Shown here one piece after another: positions 47,031 to 58,244 of a stretch of 64,000 bases of DNA (its first letter is position 1; every line of letters starts with the position of its first letter). A model generated the notes under the pieces. It saw only the letters and a list, made by a program, of their open reading frames with translations, did not search any database and had not been told where the DNA came from. The translations under genes and the position numbers were made by a program. Source of the stretch: Pezicula radicicola (Eukaryota; Ascomycota; Leotiomycetes; Helotiales; Dermateaceae); the NCBI GenBank assembly GCA_003008705.1, contig PDUO01000062.1:172513-236512 (forward strand). The letters run 5' to 3'.

Positions 47031-47442
47031 CCATTCCATAGACTCAGCTAGACTTCCGCAGATAAGGCCGCCGTTGTGAAATACGATCCGCAATACCCGG
47101 ATCAAGCCTACGCTATCTGTATATAGAGATTTCGGCAGTCAATGGCGTTGTTGTAGATGAAGATGAGGTCGAGGAGGATATCGATGAAGAAGCGAATAGG
47201 CGATGGTCTTGGGGATGGAATTATGCGTCTTCTCCATTAGGGTTTTCTATCACTCGTCACCTGTCTCTTTGCGTATCTTACGGGCTTTGTTTCGCATCAA
47301 AACTGGATGGTAGGTTTCGGGGACCAGGAGAGCATCATCGCCAAGTTTACAACTGACCAGATAATAAGCAGATGGAGATATGGAGCCCTTAATCTAAGGA
47401 TTATCTTAGGACTGTGGGCGGTAGAAGTGGTGGAAGGTTGTA
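47031..47442. other. No gene supported
   Basis: A plus-strand stretch near 47130-47340 is open and acidic (VVVDEDEVEEDIDEEANRR), with no start codon or domain. It could be an exon remnant. Confidence 0.25.
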
Positions 47443-47575
47443 CGTAAGCAGCTTGGTGAGGCTGATATGGAGCTTGCTGAGCCGGAGCTATGAGATAAGC
47501 AGCTTGGTAAGACTAATATAGAGCTTACTGAGCCGGAGCTATAGGATATAAAGCTTGCTGAGCCATAACTAGAAG
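47443..47575. repeat. 54-bp tandem repeat, about 2.4 copies
   Basis: The taagcagcttggt(g/a)ag unit, running through cttgctgagccggagctat, is repeated at 47443 and 47497, with a truncated third copy near 47551. In one plus frame it would encode Ala/Trp/Gln-Arg-rich text broken by TAA and TGA. Confidence 0.8.
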
Positions 47576-48299
47576 AATGTCGAGACTAAGGTTCTAGATG
47601 TAAGGGACTTGAAGGGAGAGAATGGTTTCCCTGTTCCGGAACCACTAGCACAATCAAGACATGCTATTGTTATGTCACTGATTGACGCGTTCCCGATGTG
47701 TTAGATATCCTCCGTCCTAGATCTAGAGATTTTAGTTAATTGAAGAAGAAACATTCGTTGAAGGCGTTGTGATATTCAAGAAGTAGACTGTTGTTCTCGG
47801 GAATTACATAGCTGTATTGTTGCAGTAAAAGTTGGTTTCATTGCCGTCCTTCAAGTTGAGATGACATAAGGTTTCCACCGTAACTCTAAATTGTGTTGGA
47901 TGTATTGCGTGGTGGTATACTAGCTGCGGAAGCATTGTGAAAAGGAGCACAGAGCCATTGTTCCGTTGTCGCCTTCTTGATATTATAAGATTACTTAGCA
48001 TTGCTATCGCTATAAGAATTACCTTCTATATCTATTTAGTGACAAGAATCAAGACACTACAGGCTTACCTAAAGCAATGCATCATAACTGTCATCAATTC
48101 CAGTAAGGAGCTTGTACTCCGGAGCCAAGCGGTAATAACAGCAACCTCAATACAAGGGGGTTTCTCAGTAAATATCCGTTATCAATTGACTTTGCTGGAA
48201 AAAGACTTTCTAACAAAAGATTTCCTGTGCTGGGAAATGAAAGATGTCAATTTTACATACAACCCCTGGGACGGATAAGGGGGCAAATCCTGTACTTGG
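47576..48299. other. No gene supported
   Basis: Short ORFs on both strands, no domains. Confidence 0.3.
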
Positions 48300-48573
48300 T
48301 GGTTTTGTCTCTCCGTACAAAGGGTGCCTGCTCGGCGTGAAGCGCGCCCCCCCATCCCCCGGGAGCGAGTGGCAGGCTACGCTGCTTAGGCTGCAGATAA
48401 GGAACTCTTCCCCAAAGAACTCTGGTCCACCCTCGACGGCAAAGATGGCGAGAAAGCCCGGAATCACATAAGCTGCGCCGTGGAAAAGAAACTCGTCCTC
48501 GCAGAGATAGGACAGTTGGATCCGGAGGAAAGAAAGAAGGTGTGTAAGCGCCAGGCTCCTTGGTGGAGGTAAA
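48300..48573 (+). pseudogene. Charged coding remnant
   Basis: A plus frame carries a protein-like stretch ADKELFPKELWSTLDGKDGE, then KKLVLAEIGQLDPEERKKVC, interrupted upstream by one TAG (GYAA-stop-AADKE) and ending in TAA at about 48573. It is GC-richer than its surroundings. Its source was not identified. Confidence 0.3.
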
Positions 48574-51169
48574 ATAAGATCCTCCTATAATGCGGTACAT
48601 GGGTAGATGTCCTCAATATCTTCGTTGGAAACCCTGCATTTAACTAAGCTCAGTACCTTACGTCAAACAGTAACCAAGGTCTCTTCAGTCACCCCAGACC
48701 AGCAGCTGGCTGTCTAATACGCCTTCGGCCGCGTTGTCGTTGAAGTACTCCCTCCAGTGGAAACGATGATTAGCTTAATGATTGAGACCGTCTTAATTTA
48801 GATGGGTTCTTCATAATTTCGACAACCGCCAAAAGTACTTTTTAGTGTCCTACACTTTCAGTGCTTCAACTCGTATTTACGAGATCACTTCAATCATAGA
48901 TGTCATCAACGCACCATGTTTCAGACTCAAGGAGCTCAATAACTTCTAGTGGATGGATGGTAGTCCAAAACTGTGAATTACTGCATTGGATTCAGTTTCC
49001 CAGATTAAAGCAATTCCAGGAGCATCTCTGTGTTGCAAACAAAGTTCAAAACTAGGCTAGTTTTTTTTAGTGAAGTAATCTAAGGATGTTTGTGGGTACA
49101 AGCATACGTTTAGCCAGGCTAAATTTACTAGCTTCCTCGAATATTACATTACTAATATCTTGCAATTGACGGTAGTTTGAAGGATCTCCAACAGTGTTCA
49201 AGGTTAGCGCAAGGATTTTTGAATGGGATTATAGTCGGAACTATTTAGATAATAGAAGTCTACGGCGAATATCTTCTCTACTCTTCGTACCTTCGCTAGC
49301 TGTACGAGCTGGTATTGCCGGCCGTTCTTAATCTATGCTGCACTTTCAATAAGTAAGGCCGAGAACGACACATTCCGAGCTCGTAAAAGAAGCTTTCGAG
49401 ATAGTAATTCTTGAAAGGTTATGTGCGACTTTGATGTGCTGCTGAGGCATTATGGATCGGCGGGTTTGGACATGTACCGAAGCTTGAAGTGGATGAGCCA
49501 CCAAAAGTGCCTCCAGAATAGTATAATAATAGTGCCTCAAAGGAACCCTCAACATCCTTAGTCGAGGCCAGTAGTCAAGCGGATTATATAGCCGGCTGTT
49601 TGAAGATGCAGTGTTATGTTAAAATCCTCTGAGACGTGTGACTCATACCTATTAGGAGTTAGTAGTCGGTCCTTTTCTACTTTTAAGTGTTTGTTGCCTC
49701 GGGGAGGACCCGAGCTAATTTGAGAAGCAGAAGAACTGAGAAGGTACATTCGGCTGTATCCAGATGTCAGCACATAGGTCAGCTTATCACACCTAACAGG
49801 ATACCTTACCCCAAAACAAAATCCATTCTGCATCGAGTTTAACATCATAGTTAAGATGAGTACCAACCTCTCTGAAATCTCTTTTTCAAATTCAGTTGCG
49901 AAGGGAGAAGTAAGCGATGAAATCAACAGGACAATAGAGCAGCTTCGAGACCGGTAGATGATTTGCCGACATCTACGTGCATCGTGCATACATACAAGCA
50001 GTATCAAGTATGTTTGTATTAGATAAATATTGTCCCTCGCTATCAAAATATGTCCTGCAGAACTTCGATGTCTCTTGCGCCGTGGATACAAAGCAACTCT
50101 AATAGCGACCGAAAATTCCGAAGTCCTATCACGGTTTTAAATTCTAATATTAAGGGCGTAGAGTTCTTTGACGACTTTGTTATTTATTGCAATGATTGCA
50201 GGATTCAGTACGTATAGAAGTGAGGCTTCGGATGGTTTGTAAGGAATGAACAGGCAGGATACGAGGATGTAGGTTTGGAAATAAATAGTTCGTTTAGAGT
50301 GGTTCAGTGGTTCAGTGGTCCCCGATAATAACGCACACACACTTACGACTTAGCAAGCTTCAGGTTTAATTAGAGCTCTCTAAATTCTAGACTGTAGTTG
50401 CTTCTTCCTCCTAAATCTATTTTCTTTGCATTATTGATTTCATTTAGGCGTTTGTGGATTTAGAGCCTAGTTGACTATCGAGAAGGTGCAGATAGAATAG
50501 GATATTAAGGCTGTCGGCCTCGCCGCAAGGTTGAGGATACGACTTGGTGCTTGCTGGGCTGAGTAGAGTACTTAGTGCGAGGTGTGCTCTCTTGTCCAGA
50601 GTCTGAGTCCATCATCTTCTCCGTATCCGAGATTTCCATACAGGATGATAGCCACTATTTGGATGCGATATGCGACATAGGACGCGCAACACCTGAACTT
50701 CACTCACTTGTACTGAGCTGAATCAAAGGAGAAAAACATATCAGAGCAGAAGAGAGAGGTTGAAGTCATAGCTTTCAATTCTAGTCGTTTATGGTTGGTA
50801 CTCGGTCAATATTCTCTCCTAGCGATCTTTCGTTTCTAAAGCTAGGCGACACATTTGACTTTCTTTCACTTCACACTGTTTTAAGAGATTACCTCTAGCT
50901 TCTTAATTAATAATTTACTTTCAACGCCTCAAACTATAGGCCGCAAGAATTGACAATATGATTCTTCTATTTACAAAGCAAGGTCCACAATTAATCTCGA
51001 TAATAAGATATTCCTCTGAACAACACGTCTCGAACCAGATGCCTTCTTGATCATCTTCTTAACTGAAACTATTTCAACAGTCTAGTTTTCTGCCTATGTA
51101 TGAATGATCCTTTAGTAGAACCACTGGATTCATCGGCTTTTTACTAAGTAATCTACTTGGGGAGACCAT
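48574..51169. other. Gene-poor stretch
   Basis: The longest frame is a 177-codon minus ORF (50091-49558) of basic, Ser/Leu-rich composition without motif or splice context. I do not support it as a gene. The rest is AT-leaning with dense stops. Confidence 0.3.
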
Positions 51170-51352
51170 ATGAAATTCCGCCTTGCAGCCAACAATTTTA
51201 ACGGCGCCATAGCTCGAAACACCAAGTGCACTTGGCAATCGTTGAAGCAGAACACATCGTTGAGCCAGGAGACATATCACCAGAAGCTATTCATGTCCCC
51301 GAACTTTATATCAAGCGAGTAATCCAGTCCACCACACCCAAGGAAATCGAGA
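51170..51352 (+). pseudogene. Fragment of 3-oxoacid (succinyl-CoA:3-ketoacid) CoA-transferase
   Basis: The first frame reads RLAANNFNGAIARNTK, and after a frame change near 51225 the second reads LAIVEAEHIVEPGDISPEAI followed by HVPELYIKRVIQS. This matches the CoA-transferase segment AANNFN.A.A.AAK.TIVEAE.IVEPG.I.PE.IH.P.IYV.R. In mitochondria the enzyme moves CoA from succinyl-CoA to acetoacetate. Only about 55 residues are present, with a frameshift, followed by Pro/Ser-rich unrelated text. A displaced fragment. Confidence 0.75.
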
Positions 51353-52416
51353 AGTCTCCGCATCCCAGGATCCATCCAACCGAAGCTACATTTTCAGCTT
51401 CTTCACCCGTCAACGCGACTCCAAGTCCAGTCTCCACTGATCCAGCGACCTCGCACTCAAGGAGCTCAATTCGCCACGTCTCTATCGTCTTACCTAGACT
51501 GACTTGAGGTGATTAAGGATGCTGATAGGGAAGAATTCATATTCCTTACTGTTATCTGCACAACACTTCAAATTTTCACCCCAGCTTTCCATCTGTGGCT
51601 TAATCATAAAAGCAAGTAAATGCTACGTCCTTTACCTCTCCTTTACTTGCAAAGTGACAAGAGAAGGTAAGGTTAGTGGTGTTAGTAATCCTAGTGGAGT
51701 AGTGATCGCAGGTGATTCTGCCCTGCCCTGCCCCTTTTCTTGCACAACATGAATGTAGATTTTTTGAAATCTTGGATTTCATCATGTACTGTACCTACCT
51801 AGCACGGAGCTTGGGACTAGTTAATCAAGGGGATTCGATGATTTGGGTTACTACGACCCAGAGTCTGCGAAGGATAACCCAAAGATATACTTCGCCTTTG
51901 GACCATTAGTACCTTGGAGTAGACGCCAACCTCCTACCTAGACCACGCAATCGCCACATCTTATCGAATTGAATTCTGGCCCACGCTAGTACGGGGGACC
52001 AAAGAATTGGCAATACGTCAGAAGAGTGAGCTGACTGTATGTAGGAGTGCATTGTCCAGCCATCGAAGATGCCAGTTCCTGTGGCAGATATTAATGCAAA
52101 TAGCATCGATCTAGAGATGAGTCCTAGATAGTGTTCTCTGTGTAGCCACCAGAAGGGCTGCGAGGTCCTTACCGAGAGCGTGGAGCCCGGGGGGAACTGC
52201 AAGGAGCATCGAGATGGTGGGGTAAAGTGGAATAAGGTAGGGTCCTCCTGGGGGACGTAAGAGTCGGCAGTGAGGCATTTGTGGGATAAATGTGATTGCA
52301 GCTGGAGATGGAGCTGGAGATTGAAGCGTGGTTGGACACAACGCAGCTACAAATTACGACAGGAAACGGGTGGTAATTGCTGGCTTTAACTGTTTATTAC
52401 TATTAAGGAGGTAGTT
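51353..52416. other. No gene supported
   Basis: Open frames on both strands without domains. It includes the 3' side of the HNH gene. Confidence 0.35.
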
Positions 52417-53715
52417 TCAATCATTTACTATTTCTATGCCATTGTATTCAAACCATCGCTTTGCTGTTTCTTGATCTAAAGTCACATCACCCTGGTAAAC
52501 ACGATCTGCCCACTCCTTTTCTTCTAGCCAGTCTCCATTTGGGTCAGATCGTACTCGTTCCTGTTGGAGCCACGATTGTTTTAGCGATGCCGCCGATATA
52601 TCAAGTACATCTATTGAGGATACGGTTATGGCATCGGTATTCAAATCATCATCGGAAGTATCAAGCCGTTGCATCTTGTTTCGCGGTTGTGATAGATCCT
52701 CCGTGTCTGCTAATTCGGTATCCACCTCCGGTCTACTCCGTTTCTTGGGGCTTCGAGATCGTGATGCTTTGCTACTGTATTGCGCGCAGGTATCTGGTGC
52801 AGTAAATAGGGGTGGTCCCCCCTCAGCCGGCAGACTACGGGTGGTATCGGCGCGCAGCTCGAGGCGCCGAGGAACACCTTGCAGTAGAAAGCCGTCAAGC
52901 AATGGAAAGATGGTCCAAGCTAGGCGCGCGAAAAGCATTTCAAAGCGCGCACGGCAAGGCGCCTGCAGGGCGCAGTTGTGGTAGAGGCTTTCGAGTTCGA
53001 CCGAGGGTTCCACGAGATGCAGGACTATCTGGGATGCAAGCTCGGCGTCAGAGGACGGTTTTAACGCAAAGACAAACTTGCAGGCGTCAAATAAGTAATG
53101 CAGGTCTGCTCGTAGTAGAATTGCGTTGCCAGGGTCATTTGCGTCCGTGGCCTTGGTCGAGTTGTATCGCCACATTGAGTTCTGCGCAAACCACCGCGAC
53201 TCGGCTTGAGGAATCATATGTGCCACCTGCGTGCCTTCGACATGTCCGCTAATCCTGCACGAAGTATCTCGATTCTTCACGGTGTTTGTAAGGGCCGACG
53301 CAGAGACTCCTTGGTCGACAGCTTCCAGCACTGAGGAAGCAGAAGCCTGGCTCCACGACGGAGGAAGATCGCCATGGGGAAAATGCCACTCGCGGAAGTT
53401 GGGTACGATCGGGTACGGGTCTGCAGATGGGGCAGAGGAAGAGGAGGATGAGGAGGAGGAGGACGACATGGACGGCGGCAGATGGAAGTAGTACAATGGT
53501 TCGTGGAGAATTGATTGAGGATGGACCCTTTCGCCGCCTGGGTCTTTCGCCGTCGAGAACCAGCCGTCCCATCGATTGCCCGCAACAATGCCACAAGCTA
53601 TGAGCGCGTACTCTGCATATAAGCCGGCGCATGGCGCACTGTCAGGCGCAAAAAGTCGGAGGAGGCCATTCGAATCGTCATCATACCCGGGATGGCAGAA
53701 GATGATCTGGCGCAC
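52417..53715 (-). CDS. HNH_2-domain protein (HNH endonuclease-like)
   Basis: One long open frame of about 430 residues. N-terminal RQIIFCHPGYDDDSNGLLRL and AYALIACGIVAGNRWDGWFS-like blocks (LIACGIVAGNRWDGW) match the start of a large fungal family with an HNH_2 nuclease domain. The core has CRISGHVEGTQVAHMIPQAE, then DPGNAILLRADLHYLFDACK, supplying the H...N...H residues of the metal site. A Ser run follows residue 80, and the C-terminal third is basic, then acidic (KKRSRPEVDTELADTEDLS). The first in-frame start within the frame is a GTG at 53715; the frame stays open upstream without an ATG, so a short upstream exon or an alternative start is missing. Family members are common in Pezizomycotina but have no established role. 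Confidence 0.75.
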   Translation of the reverse strand: MRQIIFCHPGYDDDSNGLLRLFAPDSAPCAGLYAEYALIACGIVAGNRWDGWFSTAKDPGGERVHPQSILHEPLYYFHLPPSMSSSSSSSSSSSAPSADPYPIVPNFREWHFPHGDLPPSWSQASASSVLEAVDQGVSASALTNTVKNRDTSCRISGHVEGTQVAHMIPQAESRWFAQNSMWRYNSTKATDANDPGNAILLRADLHYLFDACKFVFALKPSSDAELASQIVLHLVEPSVELESLYHNCALQAPCRARFEMLFARLAWTIFPLLDGFLLQGVPRRLELRADTTRSLPAEGGPPLFTAPDTCAQYSSKASRSRSPKKRSRPEVDTELADTEDLSQPRNKMQRLDTSDDDLNTDAITVSSIDVLDISAASLKQSWLQQERVRSDPNGDWLEEKEWADRVYQGDVTLDQETAKRWFEYNGIEIVND

Positions 53716-53949
53716 GGAATGCGTCGCACTGGCCGCAGTAGCACCTGGAGGTTTTGGAGGCGGTCGTGCGAGGACTGGGAGGTTTTTGCGATGGAGGATG
53801 CGATGCGGTTGTCATGATAATGATGATAATAATTGCGAGATGTGTGGAGGAGGAAAGCAAAACGATGTACGAAGGAGGCGAGGCTGGAGCCTTGTAGATT
53901 TGGGGAGGTAGCACGTGACCATCAACACATTCACCGCCGCATTTATTTT

Positions 53950-54190
53950 GGGTGGTACGTGCCAGGGTCTTCCTGCCTGGGTTTTCTACCTGGGGGTTTT
54001 CTCCTGCCTGTGAGTTTTCTCTCCTGCTGCCTGTAGGGTTTCCCTCCTGCCTGTGAGCTATCCCTCCTGCCTGCGGGTTTTCCCTCCTGCGGGTTTTCCT
54101 GCCAGGGTTTTCTGCCTAGGGGTTTTTTGCCTAGGGGTTTTCTACCTGGGGTTTTCCTGCCGCGGGTATTCCTACCTGCGAGGATAGGTT
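53950..54190. repeat. Degenerate minisatellite
   Basis: Many diverged copies of a 15-20-bp unit, gggttttcctgcctg/gggttttctacctag. The minus strand happens to stay open and would encode GRKPLGKKP-type repeats. It lies just upstream of the HNH gene. Confidence 0.85.
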
Positions 54191-55059
54191 TATCGCCTCT
54201 GCATCTCCTTCTATTCGACACAATAATAGTCTTTTGTTATGCTGACCAAGTCTCAAGTGGTACCTTCAGCCCCAGTAACGTCGCCAGAAACTTTTAGTCA
54301 AAAATATGACGAGATCGCGAGTCTAGACGGCATAGACGACGAAGGGAAGGCAGTGTCGCAAGATATAGAAAGGGTTACAACAAAAGTTCCTAAGCCTCTT
54401 CTTGTATACTCGTATCTAAATTTCGAATCCACTAAAGTTATTCCTCAGTCTCTAGTAATCTTCTCCACACTGCCTGTAAAGCTGGCTCTAAAACCTCTTT
54501 CAAGACTCTTCGATTCTCTATTTCGCTCGTGTAGGCGTATAATGTGATCCTAGTTGTGTTAGAGTTTAGTAATTGCGACTACTCCACTAGGCTTGCGGCC
54601 CGTCAAGGGTGTCAAGGCCGCGGTGGTTGGCTATGGACCTGCTGGGCCCCGTCACTAAGCTCGTAGGCTGGCAGGCTCGCACCGCACTATAGAAATGGGT
54701 TAGCCCTAGAGGCGAACTACTTGCTTCCGTACAGTCTCGGCACCGCAGTTATTATAGGTAGCACACATAGTACGGAGGTGGTAATTACCACAAAGCTTTT
54801 ATCGCCATCCTGCTTGCCTACTTTGTTTAAAGAAGCCTGCAGTCTCTTTCCGTCGTATCTTTCTCCGCAATTGCTCTTTCGCAGCATCCTGTACCTAATC
54901 TGCAGCATTGGCCAATTAAAGGATATGTGTATGGCAAATCCATGAACCTACAAACCAACTCTATATCTAGATTATAATATGAAGACTGAACTCACAACTG
55001 TGAGCCTTGTCAAAGGTCTACTCATTCAAACACTTTAGTTAAATATTAGCGACAATTAT
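54191..55059. other. No gene supported; plus ORF 54239-54547
   Basis: A 102-codon ATG ORF (MLTKSQVVPSAPVTSPETFS) with no domain is the only sizeable frame. The transporter pseudogene should have its N-terminal half here but it is not recognisable, so it is probably truncated. Confidence 0.3.
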
Positions 55060-56395
55060 CTTTATAAAGAGCTAGCCTCAATTGTTGGTCACTCGCCTCC
55101 TGTTTAGGATTGGTATAGGCTGCAAAGCATCAACTGTGCCAATCTTCTGTGCTGAAAACTCCCCGGCACCCATACGAGGGGCCCTGGCCATGTCGTGGCA
55201 GATGTGGACTGCTTTTGGCATTTTCCTAGGTACATGTGCCAATCTTTCTGTCAAAGACACTGGTGCAATTTCATGGCGCTTGCAATTTGGATCTGCCTTC
55301 ATCCCGGCAGTACCGTTGTGGGTAGGTGTCTACTTCTGCCCCGAGTCCCCTCGTTGGTACATCAAGAAGAAGAGATACCTGAATACTTTCAATTCACTCG
55401 TCAAACTCCGAAACACCAAGCTTCAAGCCGCCCGAGATCTATACTATATCTACGCCCAGATCCAAGTGGAGGCTGAAATTATTGGCCGCAACAACTATTT
55501 TTCACGCTTCACTGAACTATTCACGATTCCTCGTGTCCGAAGAGCCACCCTCTCATCTTTCATAGTCATGATTGCTCAATAGATGTGTAGTATCAACATC
55601 ATCACATTCTATTCGTCCACGGTGTTTTCCCAAGCTGGAGCTTCCGACACTAATACTCTTCTCGCGTCCTAGGGATTTGGACTAGTGAACTTCACCTTCG
55701 CTTAGCCTGCAATCTAGACCATTGATACATTTGGCCGACGATCACTGCTGCCGTTCACATTTCCCCAGATGGCCTGGACATTACTTGCTGCAGGCTTTTG
55801 TTTCTGGATTCCTAATGGTAGCAGGGCGCATTTGGGAGCGATCGCTCTCTTTGTCTACCTCTTTGGCGCTTTCTACTCACTAGGTAAAGGTCCTATGCCT
55901 TACGTTTACTTGTCAGAGGTTTTCCTATTGTCCTATTGTAGTAAGCAATCTTTGCGTCTCCGCTTTATCGACGTTGCTCTAACTATGTTATAGAAGTTGG
56001 GATGTCGTGGGCTGTTGTAACATACCTATTCTAGGCCGTTGTTTTGTCCATCAGCTTCCCTCGGCTGCTTGCGGCCCTCACACCCTAGGGTGCCTTTGCA
56101 TTTTATGCCGCCCTCAACATCACAGCTCCATGTATGATCTTCCTCTTCGTGCCTGAAACAAAGTAGCGGACGTTGGAGGAACTTGATTACATCTTTGCCG
56201 TTCCTACCAGGACACAGGCGAAATACCAGCTATTCAAGGTACTTCCATGGTAGCTTAAGCGTTATATTCTACTCTAAGAAAAAACTAGAAAATGTCTAGA
56301 GCTTTACCGATTTGAAGATTATCTTATAGGAGATGAAGTATATACACAGGAAATTAGGAGGAGGAGGAGCATTTCTGTTGATAGGAGCTAGGTCT
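55060..56395 (+). pseudogene. MFS sugar transporter, N-terminally truncated and RIP-damaged
   Basis: The plus frame reads RGALAMSWQMWTAFGIFLGT, then YFCPESPRWYIKKKRY (the PESPRW loop of sugar porters), SFIVMIAQ-stop-[31 protein letters not shown] and VPETK-stop-RTLEELDYIF, ending IRRRRSISVDRS at 56395. Stops fall exactly on conserved residues: Gln (MIAQ-Q, PETK-Q) and Trp (AS-W-GFG, FA-W-PAI-W), all as TAG, plus a TAA near the end. This is the C-to-T pattern of RIP on both strands. The first three or four transmembrane segments are missing. Its product would have been a plasma-membrane hexose or related transporter. Confidence 0.85.
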
Positions 56396-57339
56396 AAACC
56401 ACCACAACATTACCCAGGGAATAGTAAGATGTGATTACATACACAAACCACTATTAACTTTTACTAGAACAACTCTATCGCAATATTTGGAATAAAGCTG
56501 AATAGTGGAGTGGAGTTTTTAGGATTTAATCAGTGATCTAACATTACGTATTTTAGGTTGATGTAAATAGATCCTGTGCGCGCTACTTTAGTTAGGTAGT
56601 TTTCAAAATGCCAGAATTATTGATATTTTCTTGTAGTTATGTCTTGTTATACTTCAAAAGTGTAGGATGCTAGTCGATGCTGTGTAGACTACAGGAATGC
56701 TCTAGAGTTTTGTATGATTAGCTAGAGTAGATTGGTTTTTAGTATAAATTTTTAGCCTGCTCTTACTTCTACTAGGCTGAATTCGTGTACTTCAAGCCAA
56801 AGCAGTTCGAATTACACTACTATAGTTCGGACTACTTTGCCGTATCCTACTTTAGACGCAACCACTTCGAGGCTTATACTTATAACCCCATTAATGAGGC
56901 TATTATAAAATAAGGAAACCTTGTTGTTTTGACGTCTAGTGAATTAATACTTAATTCATAAGACACTTTAACTATCGTCTATACTGTTGCATTTATCCCA
57001 CTCCTTCAATCAAGGTCTTTAACTTACCGAGCAACTCACATAAGCAGCTTCCACCTAACATCCGTTCACTCTCCATCTGGAGCCCCCTTTAGTTTACTTG
57101 TTAGTGTATAGATTTAGATGCTATGGTCTGATTTGATATCGGGAGACCTCGAGTGCGTTGATTTGATAGGCCACCCTTGATCACTTAGTACCCATGTCGA
57201 AACTTGGGGGGTGAGAGAGTAAGCCGGAGACAAAATCGGTATTTAGTTCTCCCACAGCCTTCGCGAGATTCGCTCTCATAATAAAGTTGATGAAAACCCG
57301 AAAATAGACTTCAATACCTCAAAAACTCTTTCGCTTAGC
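56396..57339. other. No gene supported
   Basis: Featureless AT-leaning sequence. It includes only short frames with stops. Confidence 0.35.
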
Positions 57340-57950
57340 ATGGCTGAGCTTACAGTTGGTTATATGGCTGGCTTTATCGCGCTAGGAATGTTCATTGGCG
57401 AGTTAGTAGACGTTAAAGGCTAGCCATTACGATACCTAGAGTAGCCTCTCTAATAGTAATATCGTAGTATAAGTATTGTCTCCTACTTTACTTACGTTTG
57501 TGCTTGCCGGGGTGTTGAGGGACAAAGAAATTACAGCTACCTGGTATAATTTCCGTCTCTGCAACGAAGCAGACCTCCTAACATCTTTCAAGGACCATTG
57601 CGGGCCGCTCCCTGCAAAATTCATATTGGTCGGAGATCCTTCGATCAGAATCTGCTTTGTCGCACGACGTCTAGAAAAAGGTGCTTCTAATAACGATTAC
57701 CACCACATTCACCGCAGCCCTAATTGCCATTGCTAGCGTGGTGACACCTCTAAGACTTTACAACACGTTGGAGACTTCAGGCAGTGCAACCCCGTCATTT
57801 GCGTATGTGAATGACCCCTCGTCCTTCGGAGCTACTATACCCCCAATAAGCGATCTGTCATTCTCCCGTAAGTGCTCTATTGGGGATGGCATTGTCCAAC
57901 AGGGCCCCGCACCCTGTCCTTATTCTGGAAATATTGTGGTTTTTTTATAG
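57340..57950 (+). pseudogene. Remnant of multi-TM fungal protein of unknown function
   Basis: Fragments in order: MAELTVGYMAGFIALGMFIG (57340, then TAG stops), LTFVLAGVLRDKEITATWY (about 57487), and TAALIAIASVVTPLRLYNTL with YVNDPSSFGATIPP (57690-57850). The block ending SVVTPLxLY...DPSSFGxxTPP is typical of a large family of uncharacterised Pezizomycotina membrane proteins. Frames change at least twice and stops occur, so it is decayed. Confidence 0.5.
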
Positions 57951-58244
57951 AATAGAATCAGCTACAAGTGGGATCTTTAAGGGGGCTACTCTATAGCAGT
58001 TGCACCAATTGTCCGAGAAATCTACTTCCTTAAGCGGTACACGAGGGATGTACACTACTATCTCAAACTATTTTAATATCCAATAGCGGCAATATTCAAC
58101 AAAGGTAGATGAGGAAATGAACAATGTAAGAGAAAGGTATATTACTTTTAGTTTAGTTTTATACTAAAACAATTTTCTATTATTTTAAGCTCCTATATAT
58201 CCTAACAGCTAGCGATAAGTTACTTCCGTTCTCTCCTTGTAAAC

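Noticed and set aside
49558..50091. 177-codon minus-strand ORF
   Set aside because: No motif, odd composition and decayed surroundings; not supported as a gene.
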